DNA of 64,000 bases. Origin: Epiperipatus broadwayi (taxonomy: Eukaryota > Onychophora > Udeonychophora > Euonychophora > Peripatidae). The position numbers and the translations under genes were made by a program. The DNA lies in assembly GCA_028023455.1 (NCBI GenBank), contig JAQFVV010006273.1:3420142-3484141 (forward strand). Direction: 5' to 3'. Every line of letters begins with the position of its first letter. The stretch's first letter is position 1. Below the pieces are notes generated by a model, which saw only the letters and a list, made by a program, of their open reading frames with translations, had not been told where the DNA came from and searched no databases. Positions 47,369-61,582 of this stretch are shown one piece after another.

Positions 47369-49310
47369 AATAAATAAAATAAGCCACTGCCAGTAATAAC
47401 ACCCAAAAACATTTATTAATGCACATATATAAATATTTAAAATTGAGGAATAAAATTTATCTTGTTTAGATTTTAATATTAATTTTAAGTTGGTAATTAT
47501 TGTTTTTAATTTAAATTATTAAGGAAGTCCACACAGATGAACATTTTAATAATATTTTTACTTTAGAATGTTGAGTATAGATAGGCTACATAGATTTCTC
47601 ATCTAAAAACTTTTCAAAACAATCATTCAATCTCAGACTAAAAGTTTGTAGCCAAACCAACGCCTGCTTCCAGATACATAGACAGAACCAATGCAATATG
47701 AAGATGCTAGCATAAAACCACACTGACAGGAATGTGCATCTGACAGCATGATATTATTTGAAGGACATGATCCTTGTCCAGTACAGGAATGTGTCTGCCT
47801 GGTGAAGAAATCATATATATATATATATAAAATAATTGAAGAGAAATGCTATGTATGGGGGAGAGTCGTCTATCTGCTGACTTATAGTCCCTATCCATAG
47901 AGCTAAAAAGAGATCAATGGCACAGGAAATACATCTGCATCCATTGCAATACAATGACTACATCTTTGGGTCATGCATTCAATTGGGCTTTGCCCTGTAT
48001 GCTAAACACTCTTCACATTACATTGATATAAACACCCATATATCCCTCCACCAGCATCGATCTAACCATGATACAAATAGCCTGAAATTAAACCCTTTCA
48101 AAATAAACATCAATGACTAAAATATAAAGTTATTGATGGAATTGCAGAGGAAAATTTACAATAAACCCAATGGCACTCATCATAAGGTGCAGCATTGACC
48201 TCAATAACTTAAAAGATATATGAATAAATATGTTTGGACACTCAGCATGAGATGTCACATTTACCAATATCTATATATTTTAATCATATGAAAATAAAAT
48301 AAAATAACTAAATATTAATGAATCTATGCAGCTATACACCCAACTTAAATTTAATACATTTAGATAATTTTGTCAATAAATATTAATAATAATAAAAAAT
48401 GGAAATGATTTAATTAAATTAGCAAACTCAAATATATAAAATTTGAAATCTTAATAAGTCAGATAAAGTTCATTTTAAAAGTTATATTTGGCTGGTTATT
48501 AAAAGTTTGTTAAATATTGACGAAAGTTCTTAATTACTTTTTTAAAATTTCATAGTTCATACTTTACAGTAGAGGAGCTCACGGTTCTTTGGGCCAATTC
48601 CTGCAAAGACTTTATTAGTCATACTTTCATGAAAAACTATTCTGTTGTTCATATCATAGTTAATCTGGAGGCTGTCTTAGCTGGTTCAATCCTGGAACTA
48701 TTTTATTTCTGGATCCATGTGATTCAGGTCTACAATAGTGCCATTCATAAATTAACAGTCACTTCATTTGAAATTAGAGAGAGAGGGTGAAAAGTGCATC
48801 TTTTCACCCTCCTCAAAAAATCAAGCTGGAACTAACTCTTAATTTGAATTGTTTTCTTTTTATAGTAATCTTTCAGATTCACTGAACATGGTTTCCTGTT
48901 CCAATGATTTTCATTAGGGTTCGAGCATTGGTTACTTCATGCTTGCATTGATCAATCTATTTTTTATTCACTTATCTGACTTTTTAATTATATCAGAGCC
49001 CCAAGGGCTAGTTTGCTTTTTCATTTAATTAATAAAACAATCATTTTCATTTACTGAGATTACATAGGAATCTTAAAATAGAAATTAATATTTATTTCTA
49101 TTTTCATTTATGTTACTTTTTAACAAAAATATTTTATCTTTAGATCTTTACTTTTTTTATATAAAAAAAGTAAGTTCAAATACTTTAAAAAAAAAATACT
49201 TTTAAAGTTTTCCATTAAAATATATGTTATTGTAACTCTTTTAATTTTGGCTTTTAGTTTTTTTTCTTTTAAAACAATTTTAATTGAGATTTATTTTGCC
49301 CTTTTATTTT
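47195..49310 (-). mobile_element. 2.1-kb LTR-like repeat family, copy 3 (minus)
   Basis: Collinear in reverse with copies 1 and 2: CTAGGCAGATACAT (3' end), AATAAGCCACTGCCAGTAAT, GAGCCCCAAGGGCTAGTTTGC as CCCCAAGGGCTAGTTTGC at about 49001-49018, and the TATA/hairpin module at 48779-48870. It is more diverged than copies 1 and 2. The TGTAACG start is not readable at the right edge, where (TA)n begins at 49312. Confidence 0.7.
48783..48813 (-). ncRNA. Conserved hairpin downstream of the TATA box, copy 3
   Basis: Minus strand: GAGGGTGAAAAG pairs perfectly (12 bp) with CTTTTCACCCTC around ATGCA. This is the most stable version of the three and has stem bases that differ from copies 1 and 2. Confidence 0.7.
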
Positions 49311-49325
49311 ATATATATATATATC

Positions 49326-49490
49326 ATAATAAAAATAATAAATTTAATGATAATAAACTATTATAAACAATCTTTAAATCTGCAGAAGTACTTTCAAAAG
49401 TACTTCTGCAGATTTAAAGAAATACTTCTGCTATTTAAAGACTGTTTATAAAAGTTTATTACCTTTAAATTTATTATTTTTACTATGATT
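49326..49490. repeat. ~160-bp imperfect palindrome
   Basis: AATCTTTAAATCTGCAGAAG then TACTTT (left arm) faces AAAGTACTTCTGCAGATTTA (right arm); outer arms pair over AATAAATTTAA...TTTAAATTTATTA with an ~18-bp extra copy of the AAATACTTCTGC stretch on the right. Confidence 0.85.
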
Positions 49491-49804
49491 ATAATTTTGT
49501 TTTAATTAACTGACATTTTATTTATATTATATATGTATATAATCTGAGGAATTAACTCATTGCTAATTTATTTAAAAAATATTTTTGTGTTATTCACAAA
49601 AAAATAATTAATGAGTGTATGGCTGATTAGATTAAAGTCTGGTATCATACATATCAATTGGCACTGTTAATAATTCTAAACCTGTGAATATCAATTGACA
49701 CATGTGATAATTCTAAGTCTGTGTATATTAATTGTCAGAGTCACCAATAGGTGTTTATACTAGCTATTAAAGTGGTCATATCTACATAAAATTGCAGAGC
49801 AGTG

Positions 49805-51250
49805 TAATAATGTCTTTCAATGCAAACAATCCAGGGCAGTGGTAGACATATGTGGATCATGTTGAAATATACAAGATAATTAATAATATTAGTAAAGATA
49901 AACTGAAAGTTGCCACTCTGCTAAAAATGTCAGGACAAGATGTCCTGCAATTATCAAATTATATGCATGATCGTAAACTGCTGGAAAAATTCCATATTAA
50001 CAGTTGCTGAAAATATTAAATATGTATTTCAAACCTATTGAAATACATAGCACATTTTTGCTTTCATAATAAAATGTATTCACTAAAAGAAACATACAAG
50101 AGCATGATTTGGGAGTTTTAGTAAAGAAATGTGAATTTTGAGATTATCTAGAAGAGATGTTATTGTAAGAGTTGTTATGGGTTATGAGACATGTGAAGCT
50201 TAGACAAATGTTGCTAAGTAAATCTATACTAAGTTATAATGCTGCCATTGAATGTGGTATAACATATGAAACCATTGTATATCACATAAAGGAATTTTAA
50301 AATGTGACTGAGGAGACAAAGACAAATGCATGGGTAAATGCAGTGAAAGAACATAGAACACAAAAGAATTTGACATAGAGAGTCAGCCTCTGTTGTTAAT
50401 GTGAAAAGAAGGGCCACATTAAAATGTGTGCAAATTTAAAACAAACAAGGGTGTATAACTGTGGTTTGACAGATCATTTGTCAACAAGTTTGCAATAAAA
50501 TATGACAAATATCAAACACATATTTACTGACAAATAGTAAATCAAGGGGAGAACTCAAGAATGTCATAAATGTAAAATTGATAAAGGAAAGTGTGGATAT
50601 GCCAAATAGCAGTTAAAATCTATAATTAAATAATAAAAATGGAAATAGATAGCAGGGCAGGAATATAGGACAGCCATTGGTAAAAGAGTAAATAATAAGA
50701 TTCAAATTATGAAAATTAATTTAGTGACAACAAATGTAAATGTATATGGGATTAATATCAAAGGAATAATATTAATGCCTTTAAAAGTAAATAGTCATAA
50801 TAAAAAATTACTGCTATATATGGTAAGAAAAAATATTAGACTAAACTGGGACATAACTGATTTAAGCCTTTGAGAACAATCGTTGAATATGTCATGAGAG
50901 CAAAATAAAAACTAAAGTCCAGAATAAATTTCCACCATTATGTGTTAACTCTAAAGAGAGTTAACAGTGAGGTTATAGCTGAATGGACAAGAATGACAAA
51001 GACTATCAACTTGTAACAAACTAAATTAAGTGTGGTTGGCCTAAGAAACAACCAAGCTATAGTGGATCAAATTTAAAATGCTCAGAAAAATTGCCCATGG
51101 GTTGAGTGTGTATTTATAACAGATCAAATATTAATTCTGTGTCAAGAAAATGCATACTACAGCCATTACATCAAGGATATCTGGGAATTATATGTATAAA
51201 TATTAGGATATTTTAACAAAAGCTACTCAGAGTTAATCTCAAAATACTTA
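49805..51250 (+). pseudogene. Gypsy-like gag/protease remnant, heavily decayed
   Basis: Frames starting MSFNANNPGQW (49816) then YVDHVEIYKI and VATLLKMSGQDVLQL resemble the start of Gypsy gag (W..W...FE.YL.A, then LL...G). CEKKGHIKMCA (about 50385-50415) resembles a CCHC zinc knuckle with one Cys in a broken frame. MEIDSRAGI (about 50640) fits a DSG protease site with G replaced. INIKGIILMPLKV (about 50745) fits the protease flank. The 51,080-51,230 stretch may be integrase zinc-binding sequence. Stops are frequent and no RT core is evident, so a large internal deletion is likely. No LTRs identified. Confidence 0.65.
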
Positions 51251-52216
51251 CACTTAAACTCATTAGTGAAGGTTAATTTCCAAATAACTTTTCTTTTCTA
51301 CCCCAAAAACATGCCACATTAATAGACATACTTTTCTGTAGCCCAGATTTTCATCATTATCAATCCATCATTAATTTCATCAGCTTTCTCTGATCATCTA
51401 GCACTCAGAGCTAAACTAAAAGTAAATTTTTACATAAGATGTCTTTTTAAAGCTTTCACAACAGATGTTATTTTTGACATATTATGCATATATATTTATT
51501 TCAAAAAAGTAAATATACTCACTTTACATCCAGTTAAATTATGATTTGCTTTTAGAAATATTATCATATGTATAATTAAATTGTATACTCCTAAAAATAA
51601 CTCCTACTGCGTTGGATTCAATAAATATAAAGCTAAAGAATGCTTCATGTGACTCTTTGTTTATTCCATCAATAATGATTCTAAAATAAATTTATATATA
51701 TTGTAACATTCACAACATATACGTTGTAAAATCACACATACATATGTCTGTATTACATATGTTTCTAATTTTTTAAAAAATAAATTATTAAGAAAGGAGA
51801 AAGGAAAAATAGTTTAAGAGTAGATTTTAAAAAAAATCTATTTAATAAAAAGCAAAGGTTGCATTATTTTTGTTTAAGATTAAATTGTTTTTATTAAAAG
51901 AGGGGGTGGCAAAAGAGAATCATGAGATAAAAATTTAAAAACCACCCTCTTTTTTTTATATTTTTTTTTTTTTTAAAAAAGAGTAAATGTTAAAAGAATA
52001 AATGTGAAAAATTTCAAAATAAAAACTGATAATAGTATTAAAAAGCATGTATACACTTAAATTTTGAAAAGATTCCTGTTTGATAAGATGAAAGATGAAT
52101 CTAAGAAAAAGGATTAGAAAAAAATGTAAAATTATTTATAACTACATTAAAATTCTGATAATAATTAGACAACGGGAGAATTAAGTATAATAAGTGGCAG
52201 ATTGTCCATTGTTCTC
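51251..52216. other. AT-rich DNA, nothing recognised
   Basis: A TGTAAC start after (TA)n at about 51702 resembles other element edges, but the element cannot be traced. Confidence 0.4.
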
Positions 52217-52354
52217 CAGTTCTTACAGTTTTTTTTCCATATGTCATAGCATTGGCCGGGACGCGAACCCACAACCGTCTGCAACCAATTACTTGCTTGC
52301 ATGGTGGCTGCGATACCTCTCGGCTAACAACGCAAGACAGTTCTTACAGTTTTT
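52217..52354 (-). mobile_element. Short tRNA-like SINE, second member, with 17-bp target duplication
   Basis: The body (about 52234-52337, minus) has an A box TTAGCCGAGAGG, a B box GGGTTCGCGTCCC, the same TGTCTTGCRTTG start and CCGGCCRATGCTATGACA end as the copy at 7458-7571, then oligo-A. It is flanked by CAGTTCTTACAGTTTTT at 52217-52233 and 52338-52354. The B box is better preserved than in the first copy. The TTAGCCGAGNGG A box is typical of leucine/serine-type tRNAs, so the head may descend from such a tRNA (inference). Confidence 0.87.
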
Positions 52355-55300
52355 GTTAGCAGTTTGGGAAGTTTTTTCAAGTTCCAGTTCAGTTGTTTAA
52401 TTTTTCCAGTTGTTCATGAGAGTATAATCAATGAGATCACCAAAGAGCCAGATTACTTGCTGCAGAAAATATAAACATAGAAGTCATGAAGCAGTAATTT
52501 TTTCATTGCTAAACAGCATTAGGAGTGCATGGGTGGGCCTTGTTTCCTCAGTTCTATCAACTTCTCTTGCCTGTGATAAATACCTTAACTCTAATATAGA
52601 TACTGCTGCATATTCTTTCTCTCATACACATTGTCTATCAAAGAAATGGAAGAAAACCCATGAAACCATCACTGGAGACCAAAAAACTAGCCATCTGGAA
52701 AATCAAAACCAAAGAAAAGTGTCAACTGCAGAAAGATGATGTCATTTTGACATAATGAAAAACCTAAGTAAATATACTTTTTCAACTGTAAACTGTCTAG
52801 ACATATATTCTTTTAATGAAATGAACTATAATGAAAAACATTAGTAATATTGAATCTCTTAACAATTAATGTATAGTTTATTTATTCTTTGGTGATAAAT
52901 AGTACTGTTGTATTTATTTAAATATATGTGCATGTGAATAAATAAATATTTATTTAAAATGTTGCTTGATCTATACTCTCTCTCTTTTAAATGTGTCACC
53001 AGTAATTTAAAAATAGAAATATTTCCATGTGTTCATTAGTACTGTGCTGGGTCCCCTGTTTAAGATTGTCAGTTAGCCTGGGTATATTTCAAGTGCTGGG
53101 TTTGTGTACCTGTCATCCAGGCATGCTGGCTATATATAACATATATGGGTCAATGATGCCAGAGACTTGTTCTCAAAAAAAATAAAGTGTACTGATGGCA
53201 GGCATTGGCCCAGCAGTATGGAAGAATACTATAGTCAGGAAAGATGATCAGAATTGTCGATTTGTGTAACCTCAATTTGGCCACAAGTATCAGTGATGAT
53301 TAATCTAGCAATGATATTCTACTTCTCTGCTTAAATGTGTGATCTGATGCCAGAGGCATTAAATAAGAAAGCTAATCATCTAAAGTAAATAATAAAATGT
53401 TAGTAAATAACCACATGAGTAAAATAAAATGTTAATAAATAATAATGCATAATAAATATGATAAATATAAAAATATTTTTAAACATCGGATAGTTACAAA
53501 TGACTAAAATTGACTTTGCTGATTACCAGATCATTACAATATATATATATATATTGAAGCTGTACATATAAACAGACTATATATGAAGCTTCACCATTCT
53601 CTGTGTGCTAACCAGAGACCTTAAAGTCAACCATAGTAAATGTACATTAAAAAAAACATTTAAAGATATTTACATGTGTATAACATTAAACAAATTGTAA
53701 TCATAAATAAAATTTATTTAAAAAAAATAGGCAATTGTAGAAATTATAAAAAAAGCTTAAAATGAATTATTTTACTTGCAAATGTATAAGAAAAAACATT
53801 GCATCAGCAAATAAAGAAGTTGACTAATGCACAAAATACATTAAAAAAGAATTTAACTTAAGAATGCATTAAAAGAGGTGAGATAATGTGAATTGTTTGT
53901 ATAACAATACAGACAAAAGTGTAAGATATTTAAAAAACTGGAAAGAATAAAGACATTGGTAGACCCTAATTAAGGTAATTGATGTAAAAGAAAGATAAAA
54001 GGTATAAATGTAGAGATTTTTTTTTGTTATGGATTTTTATTTGTTTGTCATTCATTCATTCATTCATTCACTTGTATAAAGAAAACCAGACATAATGAAA
54101 TGTATTTTGTACCAAGTATGCTTGACTAGAGAATTTTTCCTCATTTCTCCACATACCAGGGTCTGAGAGAAGTATGCCTGACCAATTCCTACTGCTTGCT
54201 ACTGAAATAAAGACTGATCCAAAGAGATAGGGACACAGATATACAAGATGGAAATTGCAACAGCCATCATGAATTGTTGCACCTTAATACCTCCAAGATG
54301 GACTCATAACTCACTTCCAGAACAAGCTATCTATCTATAGATCCACTTCCAAGTTACTGGTAACTTTTATATTTGTAATTCTACTTATACTGTAGTACTT
54401 TAAAATATATTTACTAATTTTGTCTTAGATGTAATTAAGAAGGCTTAGGTTATGTATAGTAGCGATTACTAATTTTATTTTCTTTATATGTATATAGTTA
54501 TGTATTAGCAGATCGTTAGCATACATATTGATCTACATGATTTTTTTTTTGTTTTTTTTTTAAAAAAGAGAAAAGGAAATTTGTTTTTTTGATAATGTAA
54601 TATATATATATATGTGTGTGTGTGTGTACATAAGAGGGGAAATTGGAAGAGGACTGAATGGGTAAACTTTTATTTTATTTCTTCTTACCCACTATAACAA
54701 ATGTGGGATACTTTAAAAATCACTACAAAAGTGATTTGACTTAAAAATGACCCAGTCCACCTTCTCCTTCAGTTATTGTTTGATCATTAAAGTTTTTTTT
54801 TTTTTGTTTTCAAAAGAAAGAGAGAGATCCAGAATGCATTATTGTAGAGTTAATTAACATGATGTTTAATTTTATAGCCAGAATAAGAAAAGTGTTTATA
54901 TTATAAATATGCATCTATGTTGTCTTTATATATATTTGATTTATGTTTAAAGAGTACTTGTTAGTATTATAATCGATACACATTTTATGGCAATCTAAGG
55001 TTTGTGAATATACATTGTATCAGTCTACATTACTCTCACATATATAATCAATATATGTATAGATTATATTTTTATTTTTATTATATTTATGAAAATATAT
55101 ATGTAACTTAGTAAATTAGTATTTTTCATTCTTTAAAATGAAAAACCATTGTTGAAATACTAATTCATTAATAAAGACAACTGACAAGGTGATAACCTCT
55201 AAGTTCACATGCCATTTATCAATGAATTAAAGAAATTGAAATTAACTTAATGATTTAATATAGAACTGTAATATCACAATATATAATATGATATGCTTTA

Positions 55301-57059
55301 GCAAGTTTATGCAACTATAAATAAATAAAAATCAAGTATTTTTTGAGAAGATTAAAGATTCTATCTTTTCAGCAACATTCTCACAAGGACTTATACTGTG
55401 TTCGAGTTAAAGAACAGTATATAGGATAAAATCTATATTTTTGAACAATTTAATAAAAAAGTCTTATTAGAAGAAATTTCTAATATTTCTTAAAGAAAAG
55501 TAATTTTTAAATTACTTAATTTGAATAGATTTTTTGTATTCTATAAAGATCATTCTAGTTGGAGTTCTAAATATAAAGATAGTTTTAAAAAGAACATTTT
55601 ACAAAAACTTCAAGTAAAGTAAATTAATGAATTTTACATTATTGTAGAATATATGAAATGTGCTTGTCTAATCATATATATATATATATATGTGTGTGTG
55701 TGAATAATAACTTTTTCCAAATGCCTTTAAAATTATTTGTAAGCTATATCTTCAAAATGGAATTATAATTGTTAATAAAAGAACTATGTATAAAAGAAGA
55801 TGCTATCTATATGCAAGGAGGAAACTAAACATCAACTTGAGATATCATATTATCTTCTTAAATGTATAACAACTAAGGAATTAAGAATTGTATCTTTGAA
55901 GGATTTTCATTCACGAATTCCAGGAACATTTAGGACTATTGCATTAACTTTTATAAATACCATTTAATTTTTTAAAATTATAATTGATGAACATTAATCT
56001 CATTTCCTTTATCATTGAATTCATTTCATTAAAGGAATAAATAAGAAGAGAAGATTAATAATTTGAAATATATTAACATGGGAAAGGCATATAAATATAT
56101 AAAAGGGATAGAGTGAACTTAGAGGTAAGAAATTAAATTATTCTTTAATTTACATATTATTTTTATGACATGACACTACTTTGTTTGTTCTAATTCAAAT
56201 AGTCTAACAACCATTGTTTATTACAGTTGGATAAATGATTAACATTGGTATGAAATATATTTATATATTTTTTTTGTATTAAGGATCAATAATTACATAT
56301 AATCATTTTAACAGATAAAAACAGTATACAGTATACAAAAAATCAGATTATTATTTTATAATCTAATTATTATATGATAATTTTAATATAGTAATCTTAA
56401 TATTTAGATATATATTTTTATATAAGTTATAAAATCATGTAGTGTTATAAATTAAAAAATATATCTACTGTGGGTAAATAAAATATATTTATATTTAAAA
56501 TATAATTATATAAAATAGTAGATATATACATAATTCTTATATATATTATAAAGTTTAATTTATTTATTTGTTAAATAAATAATTATTTTATTTTATATTA
56601 AACTAAATGAAATCTTTAATTTATTTTATTTATTTATTTGATTTTATAAAATAAGATTAAACATTTAATATATAATTTTTATTGATTATTATATTAACTT
56701 CATGAAACCCATTTTAAAGAGTTAATGAGATTTACTATTATTACTCTAGTATATTGATAAGAACACCTGAAGAGAGTCAATTGTTAAACTGCCCTGAGTT
56801 TGAAATCTGAGCATAACAGTTAAATCAATTAAGGTGAAGATTGATTTGATGTGGTTTAGATATAATTTATATTAATAATTAGATAATAAATTATTTATTT
56901 GGAACAGATATAGTTTTATATTAAAATTAAATCATATCATTCATGGCATCCTATATGAAGACCTTAAATCTGATTAAAGTGAGATGTGAATGCCTTAACT
57001 TATCTTGCTTAAAGGGTGCATACCATTACAAATTTTTCTATTCTAACCCATCAAAAGAA
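52355..57059. other. AT-rich DNA with microsatellites, no gene supported
   Basis: The 102-residue frame at 52431-52739 has no recognisable domain. Simple repeats: (CATT)n at about 54049-54070, (TA)n(TG)n at about 54600-54627 and 55675-55701. A moderately complex block at 53040-53300 (CTGTGCTGGGTCCCCTGTTT) looks like an interspersed repeat seen once here. 56250-56700 is almost pure A/T. Confidence 0.45.
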
Positions 57060-60000
57060 ATTAACGACTTTATTTTTAAAAACAAACAAACGCTCGCATT
57101 CCATAAAGCGAATTCGGACGCTTTGGTAGCAAACCCTCCATTACCTCATATAATATAATATAATATATAGCTCGACGTTAGGTTAGTTATAAGAATTCAG
57201 CTACAGCGATATGCAGTTCAGACAGAGATAGAATCCAAAAAAATTATCATTAATAAAATAAATTTAAAAAGAAAATTTAGAATAAACTAACATTCTTTCT
57301 CTATCCAAAACACATTCTCTGAGCTGTAAGTACTTGTACTGTTCGACAATGATGATGATGATTTTATGTCATTGTTAATATTACTGACTAAAACAAAACA
57401 TTCTTTAATTTGCCAATATGATCTCAATATTTTATTATTATACAATCAGAAGTTTCAATCTCCTTAGCCATGCCACGCTTGTAATATTGATCATAATGAA
57501 TCAATTCTTAATGTAAGAGCACTAACAATAATGACACTAATCTCAGGGTTCTCTGTTATATTTAATAAAATGCTCGGCAGTATTGTGTTGTCGCATATGA
57601 CTGACATTCTGGTCGGCTATAGAAAACATTTACCTTATTTAAATTCCAGGTGTCTTCATCCACTTATCAACTATTATAATATTTAACGAGATGATGACCA
57701 TATTCAATAACAACGCATAATTTTGAATAATACAGCCCTTTCTTAATCCAGAATCTCAGTCGGAATGATGAAAAGACAAGGGTGCTTTTGTGTCCTTCCA
57801 TCATCCATGACAACACAATAATTTAACTAAGATTTATTACTTATACACTTCACTTAAATGTGTATGGAACAATGTGCAAACAAAACCTACTAGTTTGGGA
57901 ATAAAGTGATTTTACACACACATAAAATAAAATGTTCTGGTCTGAAGTTTCAATTCCACAAATAATTTTTATTAAATTAAAAATATAATGAAATATTCTG
58001 ATCTGCTTACAATTGTCTATCTGGTGTATTGAATTTAAGATTTCATAAATAATTTTGGACTCAAGAAAGTATTGCAAGTATTATGCAGATACACTTTTAT
58101 TTAGCACACAAGAAAAATGACTCAAAACAACTTGTAACAAGACTATAATTTATTATTAAATTTCAACAATATTCTAATTTATTATTACAATTTAACAAAA
58201 CTATCCTTTAGGATTAACATAATAAACGAACATATACAATTTATTCGATCCCATATGGATAAAACAAAATACAACTAATAGTAATTCGTCTATACTTTGA
58301 GACTTGGATTCGAACTACTTCTTCATCTTCTTTTTACATTATGCAAATTGAATATAACAAAATAAATATTATAATTGATACATTAACTCATCTGTTTAGT
58401 GTATCTTATATGAACGGTTACTTAACTTTATTAACTAACTATTTGTTTTAAAATAAAAATAATCTGATTCTAGGCAATGCGTACAAACGATTTTTATTAT
58501 CATATCTTTAATTAAATGATAGTTTTTATTTAGATAACTTATTATAATTTATGGGTTATTTATCAGAAATTACACTTATTACTTTAATATTTACCTTAAT
58601 AACAACTGAAGTTGTTATACACACTGTTTTTCTCAGTATAAGTTATATTGTGAGTGCTAATTAATAATTAACCAGAATTAAACTTAGTATTTGAACCCTC
58701 CTTTGGCAAATAAAAATTTCTAAATCACGTAATTTTAAACTTACTCTCTCCATTGACTTACGTGTGGATTACCAGCACTATTCCGTCGCACAATCCAGAC
58801 ATTGATCATATATACTAGCACGCTATTTTTACTAAATGTATCTTGAGGAATTAACCTCCAATATACCCATTATCTTGCCATAACTTTCTGAACAAAACAC
58901 AATATTCTACACCTTCCGTGGTGGAATTATCTCTATTTTCTCATGAGGAATATGGAATAATACCGTAGATATGTAGAGTTAACTACTACATTAAAATAGT
59001 TTGGTGGGTCCTAGCCTCTTACTTGGGCATAATAGGAACACACACCAAATATAATCCTCTCATGGGATTTTAACGAACGAAATACACTAAATACGGTATA
59101 AATTGCTGATCGTCCTAACTCTGAGAAGCGATCGCTTTGGGTTATAAACATACCCGAATATTAGATTTATCTATTCCCCTCATGGAAAATAAAGCTTTTG
59201 GGGAGATCATTTTCCATCCCACAAAATAAAGACATTACAGTTATTACTTATGCGAATCTTAAGCATATACTGATTCTATATCGGGGCAAGACAAGCAAAT
59301 ACACTAATTACACTAAATTTATGTTCCGGGGTATACTTAGATCAACGTCAGAACTAAATGGATAACACCTAATAAACTATAATAATTTTCACCTTTGCCA
59401 AAGAAACATTCAACAAGTAATTGGTAGTCTAGTATCTTGAACTAAATTAAGTGAATGCGTTAATAAAGAATAATTGGGAATAAGTTCCGCAATTAACACA
59501 GTATAAATTTGTTTCAAACTTTAAATAAGTAATATTCTGTATAGCACTTCTCTTTAATTACTTCTGATAATTTTAACTAGATATTTTCCCTATTAAGTAT
59601 CTAAATTTTCTTCTTTTACGCATCTAACATATAAATTTATACCCATAATTGCATATCATAAGTAAACACATTTTATAAAAAAAAATTTCCATGTCAAATA
59701 TAAATTTAACCTAGAATAAATACAGGAAAACATACCTTGATGATGACAAGGTCATTTAAATACTACTTGACTATACAGCCTTTAACCTGTTGATAAAAAA
59801 AAATACACATAATTTTACAAATTAGTAAAAAAAAATCATTACTTAACAAGTGCTTATTATTTCACTAGGAAAATGTTTTTCCGTTGGGCAATTTATCTAG
59901 ATGAAGAACTTGATCCATTCGTAGTTCACGAAGCAATTTTAAAATTAAGAAACACATTTTATTATTTCATTTATAAAAACAAAAGTTGCCTCCATTCTGG

Positions 60001-60800
60001 TGCAATTAATAAATTAAGCAAAGAAAACATAGCAGCGTGGGATGTTAATTCTTCCTTGAATTAACTGATATAAATTTTGGGATCCAAGAAAACAATACAT
60101 ATTTTAACATGACGAATATTTGACGATTGACGATCACATATACAATTCTTTTCTTTTTACTATTGGCGATACGTATCATTTTTAGCTAGCCGGCTTAGGA
60201 ATAAAATAATGCGCGAATTTTCCAAATAATATTATTATAAGGACTGCAGCTGACTTACGTAGATATAAAGTTTTAATGACTCCAGTTGATGTATAATATA
60301 ACATATTATATTAGGGTTATAATTAAGTTACTAATGTTTGTAGTTTTTATTCCTACTCTAGGAATTATAATTTGTCTTTACTAAGGAATTCTCCGTAACA
60401 TGCACACATACAAATTTTCCAATATTTGCCTTGAGAAAATTTATACTTTCTTTTTAAAAAATATACAGGTGCATACGTAAATATCCTTGATCATTAATAT
60501 TATTTTTAGATAATTTTCATTGAATAAAACATATTTTAACATGGGGAGATTACATTATTTTCAAACGCAGACAATTTCTTTTAGAAAGAGCGCGAAATTT
60601 TCTAGTTAACTTTCCTTGGCTTTTATAATATGTCTTTTAAATTATACATTTTCGTTTATACCATGAAAAGATTATTAAATAAGGTAAAGTTAACAAATAA
60701 TTGTTTATTTCCTGGAAATTACTTATATTGCTTAATTTAAATCTAATGACGCTTTCCGTGATTACTGTAGTCAATACGGTCATTTTGAACTTTAGCATAC
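57060..60800. other. Compositionally distinct block, more CpG, no element recognised
   Basis: From about 57060 the sequence becomes less repetitive and contains many CG dinucleotides (for example AAAGCGAATTCGGACGC, GATCGCTTTGGG, CACGTAATTTTAAAC), which are scarce elsewhere in the window. Short frames at 56943-57158 and 59873-60064 (63 residues, MFFRWAIYLDEELDPFVV) have no family I recognise. It could be unmethylated unique DNA, regulatory sequence near a host gene, or a younger insertion. Confidence 0.4.
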
Positions 60801-61580
60801 GATAGTATATTTTTGAGTATAAAAAGCTTTAAAATAGGTAGATGGTCACAGAAAACAGAATATCTTATCAAATAGGATTAGCCACACATGATATTATCAA
60901 ACATTTAATGGACTTATATTTATTTCTGCAATGAAAAATAATAAAAATTTTGTTACCGAATTTCAGTACTGCTTCCTTCTTGTAAAACTAATGTCAGACT
61001 AAAACTTTCTTCAATTTTTGGCGGTCTTGTTTTAGCGACCTCTTACAGAAAAATAATCATTTAATTATACATAAAACAAAAGAAAGGAAAAAAAAACTTA
61101 TTACAGTCATATATTTTTCCGTATGATTTAAATGGATTACAGAGTAAATTGACAAATAATGTAAAATAATAAGTACATTTAATTAACAATGTTTATTAGT
61201 GGTGTATATTTCTGTATACATTATTATCTAAATAATTTAAAAATACCAGAAGTTATTGTGTTTTATGACAAGATATTCATCTACTCTCCCTCTACCCATC
61301 TAAAATCAATTACTGTTTATAATATATGCTTTTATACTATATTAAATTGCTCTTATTGTTAATATTTTTAATTAAATTATTCATGCTCTTCTTCAAAATG
61401 ACATCAAAAATTACTAAATTTATTAGTTATTTGCTTAAAATACGTTAAAGTGAGTAAATAGCATACTTTATTAATCACTTAATATTATTACTATTTTACT
61501 TTTTTATTTTCTAGAAAAGGATAGCATTGTTTTCCTATGGAAACGATGCTAAATAAACCAAGTGTCAATAACACTAGGTT

Positions 61581-61582
<2 letters not shown>

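Noticed and set aside
59873-60064. 63-residue plus-strand frame as a small gene or exon
   Set aside because: Plausible amino-acid composition, but no domain, no splice signals I can defend and no second copy; left as part of the CpG-richer block.
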